The notes: generated by a model from the letters alone, not told the origin. A stretch of DNA of 64,000 bases from Gnetum montanum (GCA_015680685.1 MNCI01037756.1:160075-224074); one strand, 5' to 3'; counted from the stretch's first letter, positions 11,067-22,433 are shown. A program made the numbers and translations.

Positions 11067-12180
11067 TGTTAACCTTTTGGTATGTTACAATCTTAAAGAA
11101 AATGGAGAATGTAGCATGTGTGTGTGTGTGATTGTAGTTTTGCATGACCATAATGAGTAAGGACTTCAAATGGAGATCCAAGACTTCAAAATAAAAGCTG
11201 AATTAGAACAAGATCCACATTGATATGTCAAAATGAAGATTAAGTGGACAAGATGAAAGCATACATGAAAATGGAGTCTACAAGCCAAATGAAGATGTTT
11301 TGAAGATTGATAAGATATCAAAATGACAAAGGAATGTTCCAAATATCAAAGTGTATAAGTAGAGTAGATGTCTCACAAAAATAGTAGATGTCTATCTTGG
11401 AGAGTAGACATCTCATGGTAGATGTCTAACTATTGACATCTCCACTTTTAGGTAGATGCCTCTCCTACATTATGGCTGGTTGCAGTTAGATGTCTCATCC
11501 ATGAAGTATACATTTAAACTATCCATTTAATAGATATTGCAAAAATTCTAAGGAATCTTTGGAAACTCAAATGATATAAGACTAAGTGAAATTCTAGGGA
11601 ATTGTGCAAGTACTATTCATTGAAAGATCTACTTTTGGCTATTTAAGAGATTTTGTGTTTGTTCTTAATTGTATTATATTTTCTATGTATTGGTTGCATT
11701 AAGCCTCATTTCAAGGACTCTATAAATCAAGTTATAATTTCTCCTTGATCTTTTTATTTCTTTTGTTATAGAACTATAGGGTTAATGTGCTTCTTGCAGG
11801 AATGCATATTTGTTGAGCTTATTGGGATCTTATGAGGTTGAGTTATTTTGTAGCAACAAAACACTCCAGTGTAGAGCTCACATTTATAAAGGTTGTGGGA
11901 TCCTTTAAACCAAATTTTGAGCTTGTTGGGACCTTTTGGGATTGAGTGGTTTCGCAATGACAAAACACTCTAGATTAGAGCTCAAATCCTATAAAGGTTG
12001 TGGTGCCATTCAAACCACATTTTAAAGCAAAAAAGTCTAGAGGTATACATGAATTCTATCCTCCAAGTGTAGGTGTACCCACGTTAGGAAACCACATAAA
12101 AACTTGTGCTTGATTTTGATGGCTATAGCAATGTTAATTGGGGAACTTATAAAACCCCCCTTTTATGTTCTCAATCCTTA
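11067..12180 (+). repeat. F2 3' LTR
   Basis: It starts TGTTAACCTTTTGG right after the purine-rich CCAAAGAGCGGGAGAT (11051-11066). It carries an AGATGTCT/AGACATCT cluster at 11360-11490, the tandem 'gagct' units near 11870-12000, and the CCAAGTGTAGGTGTACCC and TGATTTTGATGGCTA blocks found in all family LTRs. It ends near CAATCCTTA at 12180. Confidence 0.75.
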
Positions 12181-12660
12181 AATGGTGACCCTATGTACCT
12201 CAGAGCTAGAAATGCCAAGAATGACATTAACTACTTGAGAACCGATCTTAATCATAATACCCTAATAGTAGAAGTGAAAACACAAATAGCAACATTAGTT
12301 ATAGCAATATTACAATAAAATTCCTGAATGAGGATCTTAGGAACACAAAAATTCATCATAATAAAAAGGATCCAATTAATCACTTGGAAGAATGTCATCG
12401 AATCTTTTTCGTGATGCTGCTGGAAACTAAGATACCTCTTAGAAACAATGGAAATAGAATGAGTTACCTCAAACCAATGTTGAGCATTTGAGGAGCAGAA
12501 TTTAGGTAGATATGAATTTTCTTTGCTTATGGAAGCTTCCTTTCCCTTTTTACTCTTGCATGGTAGAGCTCTTGATGTTCCATTCTTCTTGTGAGTGATA
12601 GATCTTGGAGAAAATGAAATAATTTGCACTTAGGAAGAAGCCCTTAATGACTAATCTTGA
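12181..12660 (-). pseudogene. Element F accessory ORF, N-terminal half
   Basis: A 125-residue open frame on the minus strand (12629-12252) includes KFCSSNAQHWFEVTHSISIV and ILIQEFYCNIAITNVAICVF. The pattern 'F-S--A---FE------V--(R)-' followed by '(V/I)-EFY-N(I/L)---' is what I know from the 'putative plant transposon protein' ORFs carried by many plant LTR elements. The frame then breaks where F2 inserted; the rest is at 6371 and below. The fold assignment rests on pattern memory. Confidence 0.45.
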
Positions 12661-13454
12661 ACATCTAAGTTTTTTATGGAGTGAAATGAGAAAAGAAAGA
12701 ATAATATTCTTTAACTATATGTAGTTGATGAGGGTTTTACCCATGAATTAAGACATCTAGTCAAACATGTAGATGTCTATCTCTAGTCCAAGAAAACATA
12801 GAGAGATTTCTATCCTAAAAGTAAGACTTACAGGAGACATCTATCATAACAATGAGACATCTATACTCAAGTTGCCTAAATTTGTGTAGGAAGGATGGGG
12901 ACTCAGAGGTATTGCTTCCATGGATAATAGAACTTATAAAACATAAATATTTTATGCAAGAAAAGAAAAATGAAACTTTCCTCTACTTACATTACTTGGA
13001 TTTTTTAAGATTATGAAGTCTACGTAGACTAGGACTGAGGTTCGCCTTTCAAAGTTTCTTATTTCTTTGTTTAAACCTCTTGTATTTCAAAAGTTTGATT
13101 TCTTTTTACAAATGTATTTAAGTAAGATCTTTCCTCCTATCCTTTTTATCTAATCCTTCAAACCTTTTTGACGTACAAGGTATTCTTTTTATGCCTTTTT
13201 GGATAGACCAAGGAGTCATATTGTATGACCAAGTACTCATGTGATAATGTTTCAAATGAAAATTAGTTTTTTTTATGCCCAAAATTACCATAGTAACAAC
13301 ATTTAATTTTTCTTACATGAGCAAGATGATCAAAACTTGGAACATAATTCTATTTGAATGAAGCACTTGATGATAATTCTTATTTGAATGAAATGCTAGA
13401 GGATGATTCTATTTATTCATGACTTCCAAGTCCACTTTTGTCATGTTGATCTCT
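12661..13454. other. Element F internal DNA with AGACATCT words
   Basis: No coding was recognised. Between 12740 and 12870 the words GACATCT and AGATGTCT recur (for example 12749, 12767, 12836 and 12864), the same iterated vocabulary as the F-family LTRs. This suggests an LTR fragment in the interior. Confidence 0.35.
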
Positions 13455-14774
13455 TCATTGTCCTAAAACTATATGAAGGAATTCTTTCCCTTTAATAGAT
13501 CTTTCATTTACAAGCTTCATAGCTACAAGCTCTTTTATGATATGCTCATAAGATGAGGTTAGTTTTTGATTCTTAGCCCTTAGGTCTAAGTTTGCTTTTG
13601 TAAGATTTAAGTAGTTTTCTCTAAGTTGAGATAACTTTAAATATTTATCATTTAAGGTGTTTTTCAATTTAACACATAAATTTTGAAAAGATAAAATCTC
13701 ATTGCATAATAAATCATATCTTTCTTCTATGGTTCCTTCAAGTTCTTTAATTTCCACTAATGGATCACAATTAGCAAGAGCCATGCCTATAAGATATCAA
13801 TCTATTGTAATATCATTTTCTTCTTCCTTACTTTGTTCACCTTCATTCCAGCTAGTGTAGAAATTTTTCCTTTTTGAATCATCTTTAGATTGATTCTTCC
13901 TTAGAAACCTACTATGACTAGGACATTCAAAGGATACACGACCTCTTCCTCCACACATCCAAAATTCTATGGATGATGCATCAATATTTGAATTTTTAAA
14001 ATTCTTAACTTTTTCCTTACCTTTGACTCCTAATTGGCTGAAGCCTAATTAATTGAATTTTTTATCTTTTAGAGTAAGTAATATTTGAACTCTCCTAAAT
14101 AGGAGGGCTAACTCATGTTTACTATTTTCTTTTTGTTTAGAAGGCTCTTTCTCCTTTAATGAACATTTTAGGGCAATGGGATTTTCCTTGATTGCACCTT
14201 CACTAATGATCTTCATCTCATAGGCAATAAGTGCACTTTGAATCTCTTCAAATTTTAGTATAGAAAAATCCTTGATTTCTTCCATGGTCATTATCTTCGG
14301 TCTAAATTTGGGTTGCCAAGTTCTTATCATCTTTATGATAACATCACTTTAGGAAAGAAACTTACCAATACCTCTAATTTCTACAACAAGATCATTTGCC
14401 CTAGATAAATAGTCTTTAATCTTTTCTCCTTCTCTTATTTTCAATTTATCATATTCACTTTGCAACACTAGAATCTTTGATTATTTTACTACTAATGTAC
14501 CTTCATAGGTTGCTTCTAGCATTTTCCAAACATCTTTAGTGATTTTACACCCTAGATACTCTATTAAATTCAGATTTTCTCAAAGCACAATAAAGAAAAT
14601 TCTTTACTTTAGAATCAAACATGAACTTATCTCTTTCATCTTGCATCCATTTGTTTCTTAGCTTGGTAGCTGAATTGTTGTTGTCAATGGGTGGCATGTA
14701 ATCTTCAAGAATAGATTCCCAGACTTTGAACTCCATGGATTCCAAGAATTTTTGCATTCTTGATTTTCAATATG
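13455..14774 (-). pseudogene. Element F gag (UBN2-type), main part
   Basis: Minus-strand reading gives, from 14757 down, MQKFLESMEFKVWESILEDY, PPIDNNNSATKLRNKWMQ, FMFDSKVKNFLYCALRKSEF, then from about 14290 LKFEEIQSALIAYEMKIISE with ENSKHELALLFR, then a knuckle remnant near 13945 reading FWMCGGRGRVSFECPSHSR (first cysteine and histidine lost), then a 109-residue heptad-like helix (13784-13455: MALANCDPLVEIKELEGTIE... YLKLSQLRENYLNLTKANL). It is collinear with the F2 gag. Element A inserted at 14774/14780; the first codons lie at 19633-19690. Confidence 0.7.
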
Positions 14775-14779
14775 CAAAG
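14775..14779. repeat. Element A target-site duplication, left (CAAAG)
   Basis: CAAAG at 14775-14779 is repeated exactly at 19628-19632, bracketing element A and marking its insertion in F's gag. Confidence 0.9.
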
Positions 14780-15623
14780 TGATGAGTGGCGAGGTACCCC
14801 TACACTCAACCATACGAATACAAAAGTTTCACACACGATTTGGTCAAACTCTGCAGATGGACTAGTTGTGACATCAAGACAGTTATTCTTAGGTCGCAGT
14901 TCACTGTCTTCCCATATGGACTAGTGTTAACTTTGTCATGTATGGTTTAGTCCAGAGTGAGGTGTATGATGTGTTCCTATACTAATGCTACTCCTAGAGA
15001 TAATGGAAAATAATATTGACTAAGCTAAGAAAGAGAGGGTGAGAGAGAATCTAAGCTAGCCTAAGTGCGATGAGCATCCATTCCTCAATCATTTGTACAC
15101 ATCTTGGACCTCATGCATGACTACCACTGGGATTACCAAGCGTAGATCCTAGGTACGCCACTAGGTTACCAAGTAGTCACACTTAAATGCTCATGATCAA
15201 GTCATACACATTCCGCGTTTAACAGGAGTTTAGATTAAGAAGATGTTAACTAAGAAAGTAGTAAATAAAAATTAAATAAATAATTAAGCTAGGTGGATGC
15301 TACAATGATGAAGTAATCTTGATCTTTATTGTTGGTCATGTGCATGTCCAAGTACGTCACACTCGAATAAGGATGTCGTACAATTACAATCACCACACGT
15401 GGGCATGCACTGGGAGAGAAGGGTTGAGAGCAGAACTACTTAAAACTAAACAGTTAAAGGAAAATCTACAACTAAGTCCTCCTTCTTCATATCTATCTAC
15501 CTCTTATTTATAGATGAGGAGATAGGCTGTGATATCAAGTACGCAATATTGCGTCTAGGCTATGATATCACATACATGATATCATGTATGCAATATCACG
15601 GCCAAAAAAATGATAACTCATCA
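14780..15623 (-). repeat. Element A 3' LTR
   Basis: Bounded by TGATGAG at 14780 and CTCATCA ending at 15623. On the element's strand the TATA box (complement of 15505-15512) follows a cluster of GATATC palindromes at 15530-15600. The partner is 18816-19627. Confidence 0.9.
15530..15600 (-). promoter_or_regulatory. GATATC palindrome cluster in the A 3' LTR
   Basis: Plus strand reads GTGATATCAAGTACGCAATA, then TATGATATCACATACATGAT, then ATCATGTATGCAATATCACG. Each is a degraded version of the intact palindrome at 28859-28880, changed mostly by CG-to-TG or CG-to-CA. It lies just upstream of the TATA box on the element strand. Confidence 0.55.
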
Positions 15624-15633
15624 TACCCCCACA
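15624..15633 (-). promoter_or_regulatory. Element A polypurine tract
   Basis: The minus strand reads TGTGGGGGTA directly before the LTR start TGATGAG, the same arrangement as in G (49752-49761) and B (32668-32676). Confidence 0.75.
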
Positions 15634-16680
15634 ACTGAATGAAAACTCATCCTTGAGTTATAGTGAGAAAAAGCTCCATTGATTACACAATGGATAGGTA
15701 TGGGATTATTGACTGGCAAGAATGGGATCATGCCACAGTGTGGTATCATAACAAAATTTGGACATAGACACAAAAGACAAACCTTGTGGAACTCATGGGA
15801 TTCCCGGTAGTGGTGGCTCCTCCATGGGTGTGTTTCCTTTGTTTTGCACTCCAGGCTTCTAAGATTGATACTGTTGAAGAAGTACCATAACACTTGATTA
15901 TAGGCCTTTTTCAATTTAAGGTCTTTTCTTTATCAGTGACACCGCATTGTTTCATCCCATGATGAGTGACTATGAGAGTACCATAACAATAAGGTGTATG
16001 ATCACTTAGCATTTTGTTCAAGAGAGGAGTGATTTTTGCTTTGTGGCATGTTCTTTTTTGTTTTTTTTTTTTTTTTTGTGTGGTTTTTCTCTTCTCTCTC
16101 TTTTTTTTGAATGCTGAATCCAGAGAAGCCACCAATCTTTAGGCATGGATGCATGTCTTTCTAGTGGGACCCCCTAGAATAGCATTGGATTTTTGAGTGC
16201 CTTTTGATTACTCTTACTCCCATTTTGCGATAGATCTACAAGGATCTTAGGACAAACACATTGTGTGATAACTCTCATAGACATCACCAAAAAGAATCCA
16301 CAAGTCCCCTTGATGTCACACCCTAATCATTCCCTCTTGGTCCATCCTTCATTTTGGGTACAATGAGCACAAAATTAATTTTAAGTTTTAAGAATGTCAA
16401 GAATATCACTGTACCCTCGAATAGAACCTCTTATTTGTAGAATGGATGAGTGGGTGTAATGGGCTCACTATCCAAATAATTGATCGTTCAAGACTCGATA
16501 ACATAAAACACACCTCAACCAATGAGCCACATGAGTGTCTTATTCATAGATGAGATTACTTATAAAAGGATAAAAAGACCAAAAAGACAAAAAGACAAAA
16601 ATATAACACAAGAAGTTAAAAGATGAAAAATTGGAAAAAAATTTTAAAATTAAAGAAAATGAAAAATATTTATTAATCCT
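15634..16680 (-). other. Element A 3' spacer
   Basis: Non-coding. It is collinear with the spacer downstream of gag in element B, for example the minus-strand equivalent of 16130-16260 against 27601-27735. It contains a T run at about 16060-16077, the probable counterpart of the homopolymer at which the assembly breaks at 27766-27785, and a short AAAAAGAC-type repeat at 16565-16600. A GGATATCCCCC motif at 16697 matches the reiterated AGTCATGGGGG-type purine motif. Confidence 0.55.
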
Positions 16681-18676
16681 TCTTGTTATTAAAATCGGGG
16701 ATATCCCCCATAACTAAACAATTGAGCATGGCGAGGATTAACAAATGAAAGATGAGGATCCTTGCATGTTGGAAAGATTGAAACTTGGTCATACTTACCC
16801 CATTGGGGTTCACACACCTAATTGTAGTAAGTGTAGTCGGGCAATTTATAAGATGTGGTTCCTTGGTAAAGAGTTGACCCACTATGATATTTGATACCAT
16901 AAGATGGCATGCAAGGATCGGGATGTCGCCCTCCATGGTTGTATTCATTAGGCCATATGGTTGTTGGAGTGTTAATTGGTGGCCCTGTTGAAGTGACACA
17001 AGGCGTTGGGTTCAAAGAGAAGGATGCACCATAGTGTTGGACTTGTGCTGAGTTGGAGAATGTAGTGGCCTTGGAATTGTGTTGTCCCTTCCTACGGTCA
17101 TGTCTAAAGAAGGGACACCTTTGATGTTGAGGAGGTCTCTCACTGCTGTTGGCAACAGTAGCACAAGTAACATTTGTGGGTTGTTGCTATGGTGTAGACA
17201 CTTCAGGAATAGTTGGTGGTAATGTAGAAGGAGGAAAAGGATGAGAATGTTGAAACTTGGGAGAATTGTAAGGTACACAAAGCGATGGTTGTGTTGAGGA
17301 CATGGGCTGATAGTATAGAGGAGAATGGTAATGCGGTGAGATAGAGTATGTTGACCCAGTTGGAGAAATAGGATATTGAACTAGATAAGCATTTGGATTT
17401 GGATGATATGAAGGGTGTCTTCAATTTAGGGATGGCTTCCCCCACAACTGGGATTGTTGCCACTGTGATCGAACACAGTATCTCTGTACAAACTCTGGGT
17501 CTAACGTGCTTCCCCAATGCTCATATAAATGTAACAAGATTGGACACTGGCCCTTGGGGTGATTTTACAAGCAAATGTTGCATTCATACGTATGATTGGT
17601 AGTTGAGCTCTTATTTTCTTTATCCCTTCTTTTTGATTGCTTAATGATATTTTTTCCTACTTCTCAGGTTGTCAAAACTCTATCTCCAATAATATTGATA
17701 TATTCTCCACACTTTTTATGCATCCATTCCAATATCTTATTGATCTTTTCCTCAATTTCATCTAATGATTTTTGTACTGGCAAAGATGGTTCTTCCTCCT
17801 TGAGATAGGTTGATTTCTCCTGTTTGTGATTATGGACCTCTGTTAAGTTGAGATTTTGGTCCCATTGATGTTTTTCAACACTCTCCCATCTAGCCATTTC
17901 TCCTTCTTCTTTTTCTACCCACCTAATAAGCTCTTGGAATTGATGGGTTCGTAGTTCATATAGTTATCCTTGGGCATACATCCCTATGGTCTCTCTTGTT
18001 TCATCCCGAAGCCCATCAATGATATGGTACATTAGCCTTTCCTCAGAGAACTCATGGCCTGGACAATTGTTTAATAGTGCATAATATCTTTCTAAGGTCA
18101 TGTCCAAGGGTTCATGTTGTGCTTGTTTTCACCCTTGGATTTCTTTCCTCAAGGCTAACACTCTTGCGTAAGTTTGATATCTTTTGTTAAAGAGTTCTAC
18201 CATTTTTGGCCAATGTCGTATTGAATTTGGTTTTAACGATCTACACCATACTTTTTCTTGGCCAACGAGTGTCATAAGAAAGAGCTTGAGTTTTTTTCAA
18301 CTATTATCAATGTTGTTCCATGCATAGGAATCGTAGAAGGCTTGTAAATGTTGTTGTGGATCTAAGTCATAGCATCCTAAAAAATTGAGAAAGTTGTTTA
18401 AATTGAGCCTAGGTAGACGGCTCTCTTTCTGATGCCTACAGGAAATTTGAACAGCCTCTTGTATTTGCATTAGGCTTGTAGTGGCTAGTAGGGGTTCATC
18501 GTCATTAGGTAAGTTATGCTTTTGTGCATTGGGATGATGTTGCTTTCATTTATGTTTATAAGAAACCCCCACCTTGGGTTGCATACTCCAATCTTCATTG
18601 TCATATAATTCATTGGTTCTCCAATGAATTGCCTCACTAGATGTGGCATTATCATAGTCTTGTAGGAGAGGCATGG
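16681..18676 (-). pseudogene. Element A gag
   Basis: It begins at the ATG complementary to 18674-18676 with MPLLQDYDNAT, SSEAIHWRTNELYDNEDW, and continues through LNLNNFLNFLGCYDLD-type sequence, WPKMVELFNKRYQTYARVLA, QAQHEPLDMTLERYYALLNN and MYHIIDGLRDETRETIGMY. It is collinear with the intact stretch in element B (26613-27329). This is a Ty3/gypsy 'Retrotrans_gag' domain. The C-terminal third (17015-16700) is rich in proline, tyrosine and asparagine. Several in-frame stops, many explainable as C-to-T changes, break it. Confidence 0.75.
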
Positions 18677-18797
18677 TTGTGCAATTGTGTGTTAATTTAT
18701 ATGTGAATTTTTATAATTATTTCTTCCTAAAAGATATATCATTAATTCCTATACAGCAACCTTGTATAATATAACTAATCTAGATAACTAGCACCAT

Positions 18798-18814
18798 CCC
18801 CGGCAACGGTGCCA
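18798..18814 (-). promoter_or_regulatory. Element A primer-binding site (tRNA-Asp type)
   Basis: Minus strand TGGCACCGTTGCCGGGG starts one base inside the 5' LTR. It matches the complement of the 3' end of plant tRNA-Asp as I remember it (TGGCGCCGTTGCCGGGG) at 16 of 17 positions, the mismatch being a CpG transition. tRNA-Asp priming is known for Athila-type elements. Confidence 0.8.
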
Positions 18815-18815
18815 A

Positions 18816-19627
18816 TGATGAGTGGCGAGGTATCCCTACACTCAACCATACGAATATGAGCATTTCATGCATGATCCAGTTGAACTCCACAGACTGACTA
18901 GTTTTGACATCAAGAAAGTTATTCTTAGATCACAGTTCGTTGTCTTCCCATCTGGACTAGTGTTAACTTTGTCACGTATGGTTTAGTCTAGAGTGAGGTG
19001 TATGATGTGTTCCTATACTAATGCTACTCCTGGAGATAATGGAAAATAATATTGACTAAGCTAAGAGAGAGAGGGTGAGAGAGAATCTAAGCTATCCTAA
19101 GTGCAATGAGCATCCATTCCTCAATCATCTGTACACATCTTGGACCTCGTGCATGACTACCACTGGGATTACCAAGTGCAAATCCTAGGTACACCACTAG
19201 GTTAGCAAGTAGTCACACTTAAATGCTCGTGATCAAGTTGTACTCATTCCATGTGTAACAAGATTTTAGGGTAAGAATATGTTAACTAAGAAAGTAGTAA
19301 ATAACAATTAAATAAATAATTAAGCTAGGTGGATGCTGAAATGATGAAGTAATCTTGATCTTTATTGCTAGTCATGTGTGTGTCCAAGTATGTCACACTC
19401 AAATAAGGATGCCATACAATTACAATCACCACACTGTAGGCATGCACTAGGAGAGAAGGGTTGAGAGAAGAACTACTTAAAACTAAACACTTAAAGGAAA
19501 ATCTACAACTAAGTCCCTCTTCTTCAAATCTATCTACCTCTTATTTATAGATGAGGAGACAGGCTGCAATATCGTATACGTGATATCACATATGCGATAT
19601 AGTGGCCAACAAAATGATAACTCATCA
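18816..19627 (-). repeat. Element A 5' LTR
   Basis: Bounded by TGATGAG at 18816 and CTCATCA ending at 19627. The TATA box on the element strand is the complement of 19542-19549, with GATATC palindromes at 19565-19602 upstream of it. Many single-base differences from 14780-15623 show considerable age. Confidence 0.9.
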
Positions 19628-19690
19628 CAAAGTAAATACCATTAAACATTGGTGGCTTGGAGTAGGATACCCCTTCCATTATTCATTCTT
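19628..19690 (-). pseudogene. Element F gag, N-terminal remnant
   Basis: After the CAAAG duplication the minus strand reads the KPPMFNG-type start of the UBN2 gag, equivalent to KPLMFNGFNF in F2 at about 6780. It joins in sense to the gag at 14774 once element A is ignored. Confidence 0.6.
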
Positions 19691-19720
19691 GAGATGTGAA
19701 GCACAAACTTGAGAGTATTG

Positions 19721-19733
19721 GACTCTGATACTA
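19721..19733 (-). promoter_or_regulatory. Element F primer-binding site (initiator tRNA-Met type)
   Basis: Minus strand TAGTATCAGAGT lies two bases from the LTR end CCCTCA. It matches the usual TGGTATCAGAGC at 10 of 12 positions, with both differences transitions. Confidence 0.7.
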
Positions 19734-19735
19734 CT

Positions 19736-20681
19736 TGAGGGTCAAGAACTTAGAAGGGGGTTAAATAAGTTTCCCAGTTAAAACAACCAAGGAAACTAAA
19801 CCCACATACAATTTTTACATGGTTTCCTAACTTGGGTACTTCCACACTTGGAGAATATAATCTTTACACACCTATAGACTTTGTTCCTTAGAATAATGTG
19901 GTTTAGAGGGCACCACAACCTCTACAAAGTTTGAGCTCCACACTAGTATGTTTTGGTGCTACAAACACACTTAATCTTGCAAGGTTCCAAAAATCTCAAA
20001 ATGTGGTTTCAAGGATCCCACAATCTTTATAAAATGTGAGCTCCACATTGGAATGTTTTGTCACTATGAACACACTCAATCCTGTAAGATCCCAACAAGC
20101 TTACAAGATGTCTTATCATAAGAAGCACATGAACCTCGTAGGGAAATAAAGAAAAAAGAAAAGATTAGGGAAAAAATGTAACTCAAATTACAAATTCCTT
20201 GCAATAAGGTTCTCAATACACACAACACATTCCAAATGATGAAACAATAAAGAACAAAGCTAATTTTCTTTTGAGTAGACAAGGATAGATATTAAATGAG
20301 TAGTACTTGCACATTTTCCAAGAATTTCACTTGGTCTTATACACTTTGAGTTTCCAAAAAATTCTTTGAATTTGTGTAATGGCTAGAAATAGCCATCTAT
20401 TGTTAATGTGAAACATTTACCCTACAAGTCTAGTTTGGACTCTAAACCATTTCTCTAACATTTAGACATCTCAGCAATCCTTGGAACATCTTAATTTAAC
20501 TTGTAGATTCCATTTGCATCCTAGCTCTCATCTTGTTATTCCAACTCTCATTTTGTCATCTCAACATAGCTCTTTTTTTGAAGTCTTAGTTCAACATGTT
20601 CCTTCTTAGCCATGTAAGACTACAAATATATTTCCACATTCTTCATTTTTTCTCAGGTTTTGATACACCAAAAGGTTAACA
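19736..20681 (-). repeat. Element F 5' LTR
   Basis: The outer end is complement TGTTAACC at 20674-20681 followed by TSD CTTTT (20682-20686). The inner end is CCTCA next to the primer site. It has the 105-bp two-unit tandem repeat (19933 and 20038) and the TTTTTACATGGTTTCC block of the 3' LTR. Confidence 0.85.
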
Positions 20682-20686
20682 CTTTT

Positions 20687-22433
20687 TCCTTCTCTATCTT
20701 CATCTATTTTTCCTCGCCATTAATTGATTAATCTAATCACTTCTAAATTGCAATAACTAGTTTGATACAACATTTTGTGTATGGTCTTCTTTTTTTTCTT
20801 AATGCAGCTAGTTCTTCTTGCAACATTTGCACTTCACTTTCTATGTGTTGCATCCTTGATTCCACCATGACCAGTTTTTCTTTTGTAGATATTAACTTTG
20901 ATTGTACTACAATGATATCATTAGGGATATCAAAATTATTCTACATGAATTGTCCTATTTGCAGTAGTCTTTCCAATGCATCTTCATGTTTAATAGAGGA
21001 CATAATCTCTTTTCTCAATGTCTCAACTAATGTCCATACATTCTTGGCTCCAAAAATATTTTTCGGTGACACAACAAGAAATTTGAATGAATTCTTAATA
21101 TGATCAATTATTACCTCTACCACTACTATTATATCTTGGTGTTACATCACCACTACAGTGGCTCCTTCCTCAATTTCTAACATCACCTGAAATGATGCAA
21201 TGTTCCTAGAGATCTATTATGCTCAATCATTATTTTCTTCTTCCTAAAAATACATTTGATCACTGTCAGCTCTTATTGATACTATAGGTTTTCTTAGATT
21301 ACTTTGAACTCTATACATGCTTAAGACTTATCTTCTACTCCAACTAATTATTTCTTCCATGTATTGCAAATGGTTCATATAAGGTCTCTAATTATATTAC
21401 TATGAACACTTGGTCCTACTCATTTTGTGGTTGAGGTTAATTAATTGGGTCCTATCTATTCTATCCCTATGACTAGAATGTTTGTCGCGAGTGTTGACCC
21501 TAATGTAGCCTCAATGCCTACTAATTTTTCTACTTGATCATTCTTTGGTAACATTGGCTTGGAAATCTCTACATATGAAGAATTTTTGGCTTTTCAAAGA
21601 ACATCATTTATGTAGCATAAAAGTCCTTTTTTTCACAACTTTCTAATAAGATAAGAAAATGAAAGAATGGGTTTCATTCTCTTTTTCTCTTCAAATCTTC
21701 TCTAAATTTTTAAAAACAATAGATGAGCTATGTTTTCTTGGAATTTTCCCATTGAGATATCATTTCTTCTAGTAGCACCGATGAACATTTGTTCAATCTC
21801 TTAGTTGAAAAAATATGAAATGTGTCCAACTTGAAATAGATCTTCTTTGCTATAGATAATCCATTATATTCTTTCTTTGTGATCCCATATGCCCTTTGCA
21901 GTCATAAATTTCTTGCATCTATTTTAGACTATGTAGAGATTTAGGTGATGTTAACTATGATATTTGATATATTCAATGTCTTAGCAATAGCTTCCTCAAT
22001 TCATAACTATAACATCCTATTTATTATTTTAAAATTAATGCACTTTCCATAAATACCATTTACCATTACTTAAAATGGTGGACTAAAGAGGTGAGGCTTG
22101 ATGCTATTCACAAACCTTTGTAAGTGCAAACACCATGAATGAATCAAAATTTAATTCCATTATCACAATGGACATGATGAATTTATCTTGGATGGCTTGC
22201 AAGCACTCATTAGAGAGTGTGAGTTGTTGTCCTTATTCTGGAGCAGGTAGCACATCAACTTCTACTTGCATAGATTGTCTTGTTGTAGGTGTGGGCTATT
22301 GGATTAAATACAATTGTGCTTCTTTCTCTATAGGAGAAGATTTTTTTATGCCTTGTCCTTTTCTTTTTCCTCTAGGTCTCTTTTCTTTTGGTTGTGATGG
22401 TCCTCCAACTTTGAGTATTCTTTTCGGTCACAT
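20687..22433 (-). pseudogene. Element D third ORF, N-terminal and middle part
   Basis: Collinear with element B 29658-31600. Proposed start: ATG complement at 22431-22433, directly after TAATTATAG, an acceptor-like sequence; B has TGATTGCAG before its ATG. Minus-strand reading gives PSQPKEKRPRGKRKGQGIKK (basic N-terminus), IVIMELNFDSFMVFALTKV (B: MIVELNFGPFIEFTPKV), RRNDISMGKFQENIAHL and RRFEEKKRMKPILSFSYLIR (B: RWFEERKMGKFALPFPCLIR), then KHEDALERLLQIGQFM, NNFDIPNDIIVVQSKLISTK and a leucine/glutamate-rich helix EVQMLQEELAALRKK. Stops interrupt it throughout; the ORF continues at 3598. Function unknown. Confidence 0.65.

Larger units (their letters stand above)
6372..12180 (+). mobile_element. 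Element F2: opposite-strand relative of F nested in F
   Basis: The 5' LTR (6372-6733) is internally deleted; the 3' LTR (11067-12180) is nearly full length. Both begin TGTTRACCTTTT and contain CCCAAGTTGGGAAACCA-type sequence. Flanks give AATTG (6367-6371) and AATGG (12181-12185), a plausible 5-bp target duplication with one mismatch. It interrupts F's accessory ORF, whose two halves lie on either side. The gag is on the plus strand at 6770-7690, a second cysteine-rich segment is at 8150-8300, a polypurine tract precedes the 3' LTR, and the primer site has been lost. No RT or integrase was recognised. Confidence 0.75.
14780..19627 (-). mobile_element. Element A: gag-only LTR retrotransposon (TR-GAG-like)
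   Basis: Two LTRs (14780-15623 and 18816-19627) with TGATGAG...CTCATCA ends, a perfect CAAAG duplication, a well-preserved tRNA-Asp-type primer site (18798-18814) and a polypurine tract (15624-15633) define a complete insertion. The 3.2-kb interior encodes only gag on the minus strand plus a non-coding spacer; no pol motif was found. This is the structure called TR-GAG (non-autonomous, gag-bearing). Gag and LTR similarity to B and partly to G suggests it was mobilised by an autonomous relative. It is the best-preserved primer site in the window. Confidence 0.9.
3604..20681 (-). mobile_element. Element F: Ty1/copia-like non-autonomous LTR retrotransposon, with two nested insertions
   Basis: The 3' LTR is 3604-4699 and the 5' LTR 19736-20681. 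The perfect 5-bp target duplication CTTTT occurs at 3599-3603 and 20682-20686. LTRs begin TGTTAACC/TGTTGACC. A polypurine tract precedes the 3' LTR (4700-4713), and the primer site next to the 5' LTR resembles the complement of initiator tRNA-Met (19721-19733). Internal coding on the minus strand is a UBN2-type gag near the 5' side and an accessory ORF near the 3' side. No protease, integrase, RT or RNase H was recognised. The interior is broken by F2 (6372-12180) and A (14780-19627); without them F would be about 6.4 kb. Gag type and primer site place it with Ty1/copia. Confidence 0.85.

Noticed and set aside
18798-18814. Possible tRNA gene (CCCCGGCAACGG...CCA)
   Set aside because: Only the tRNA 3'-end complement is present and it abuts an LTR; it is a primer-binding site, not a gene.
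14780-19627. CRISPR-like or tandem array suggested by repeated GATATC words
   Set aside because: The words are few, palindromic and confined to LTR promoters, with no regular spacers; plant DNA.
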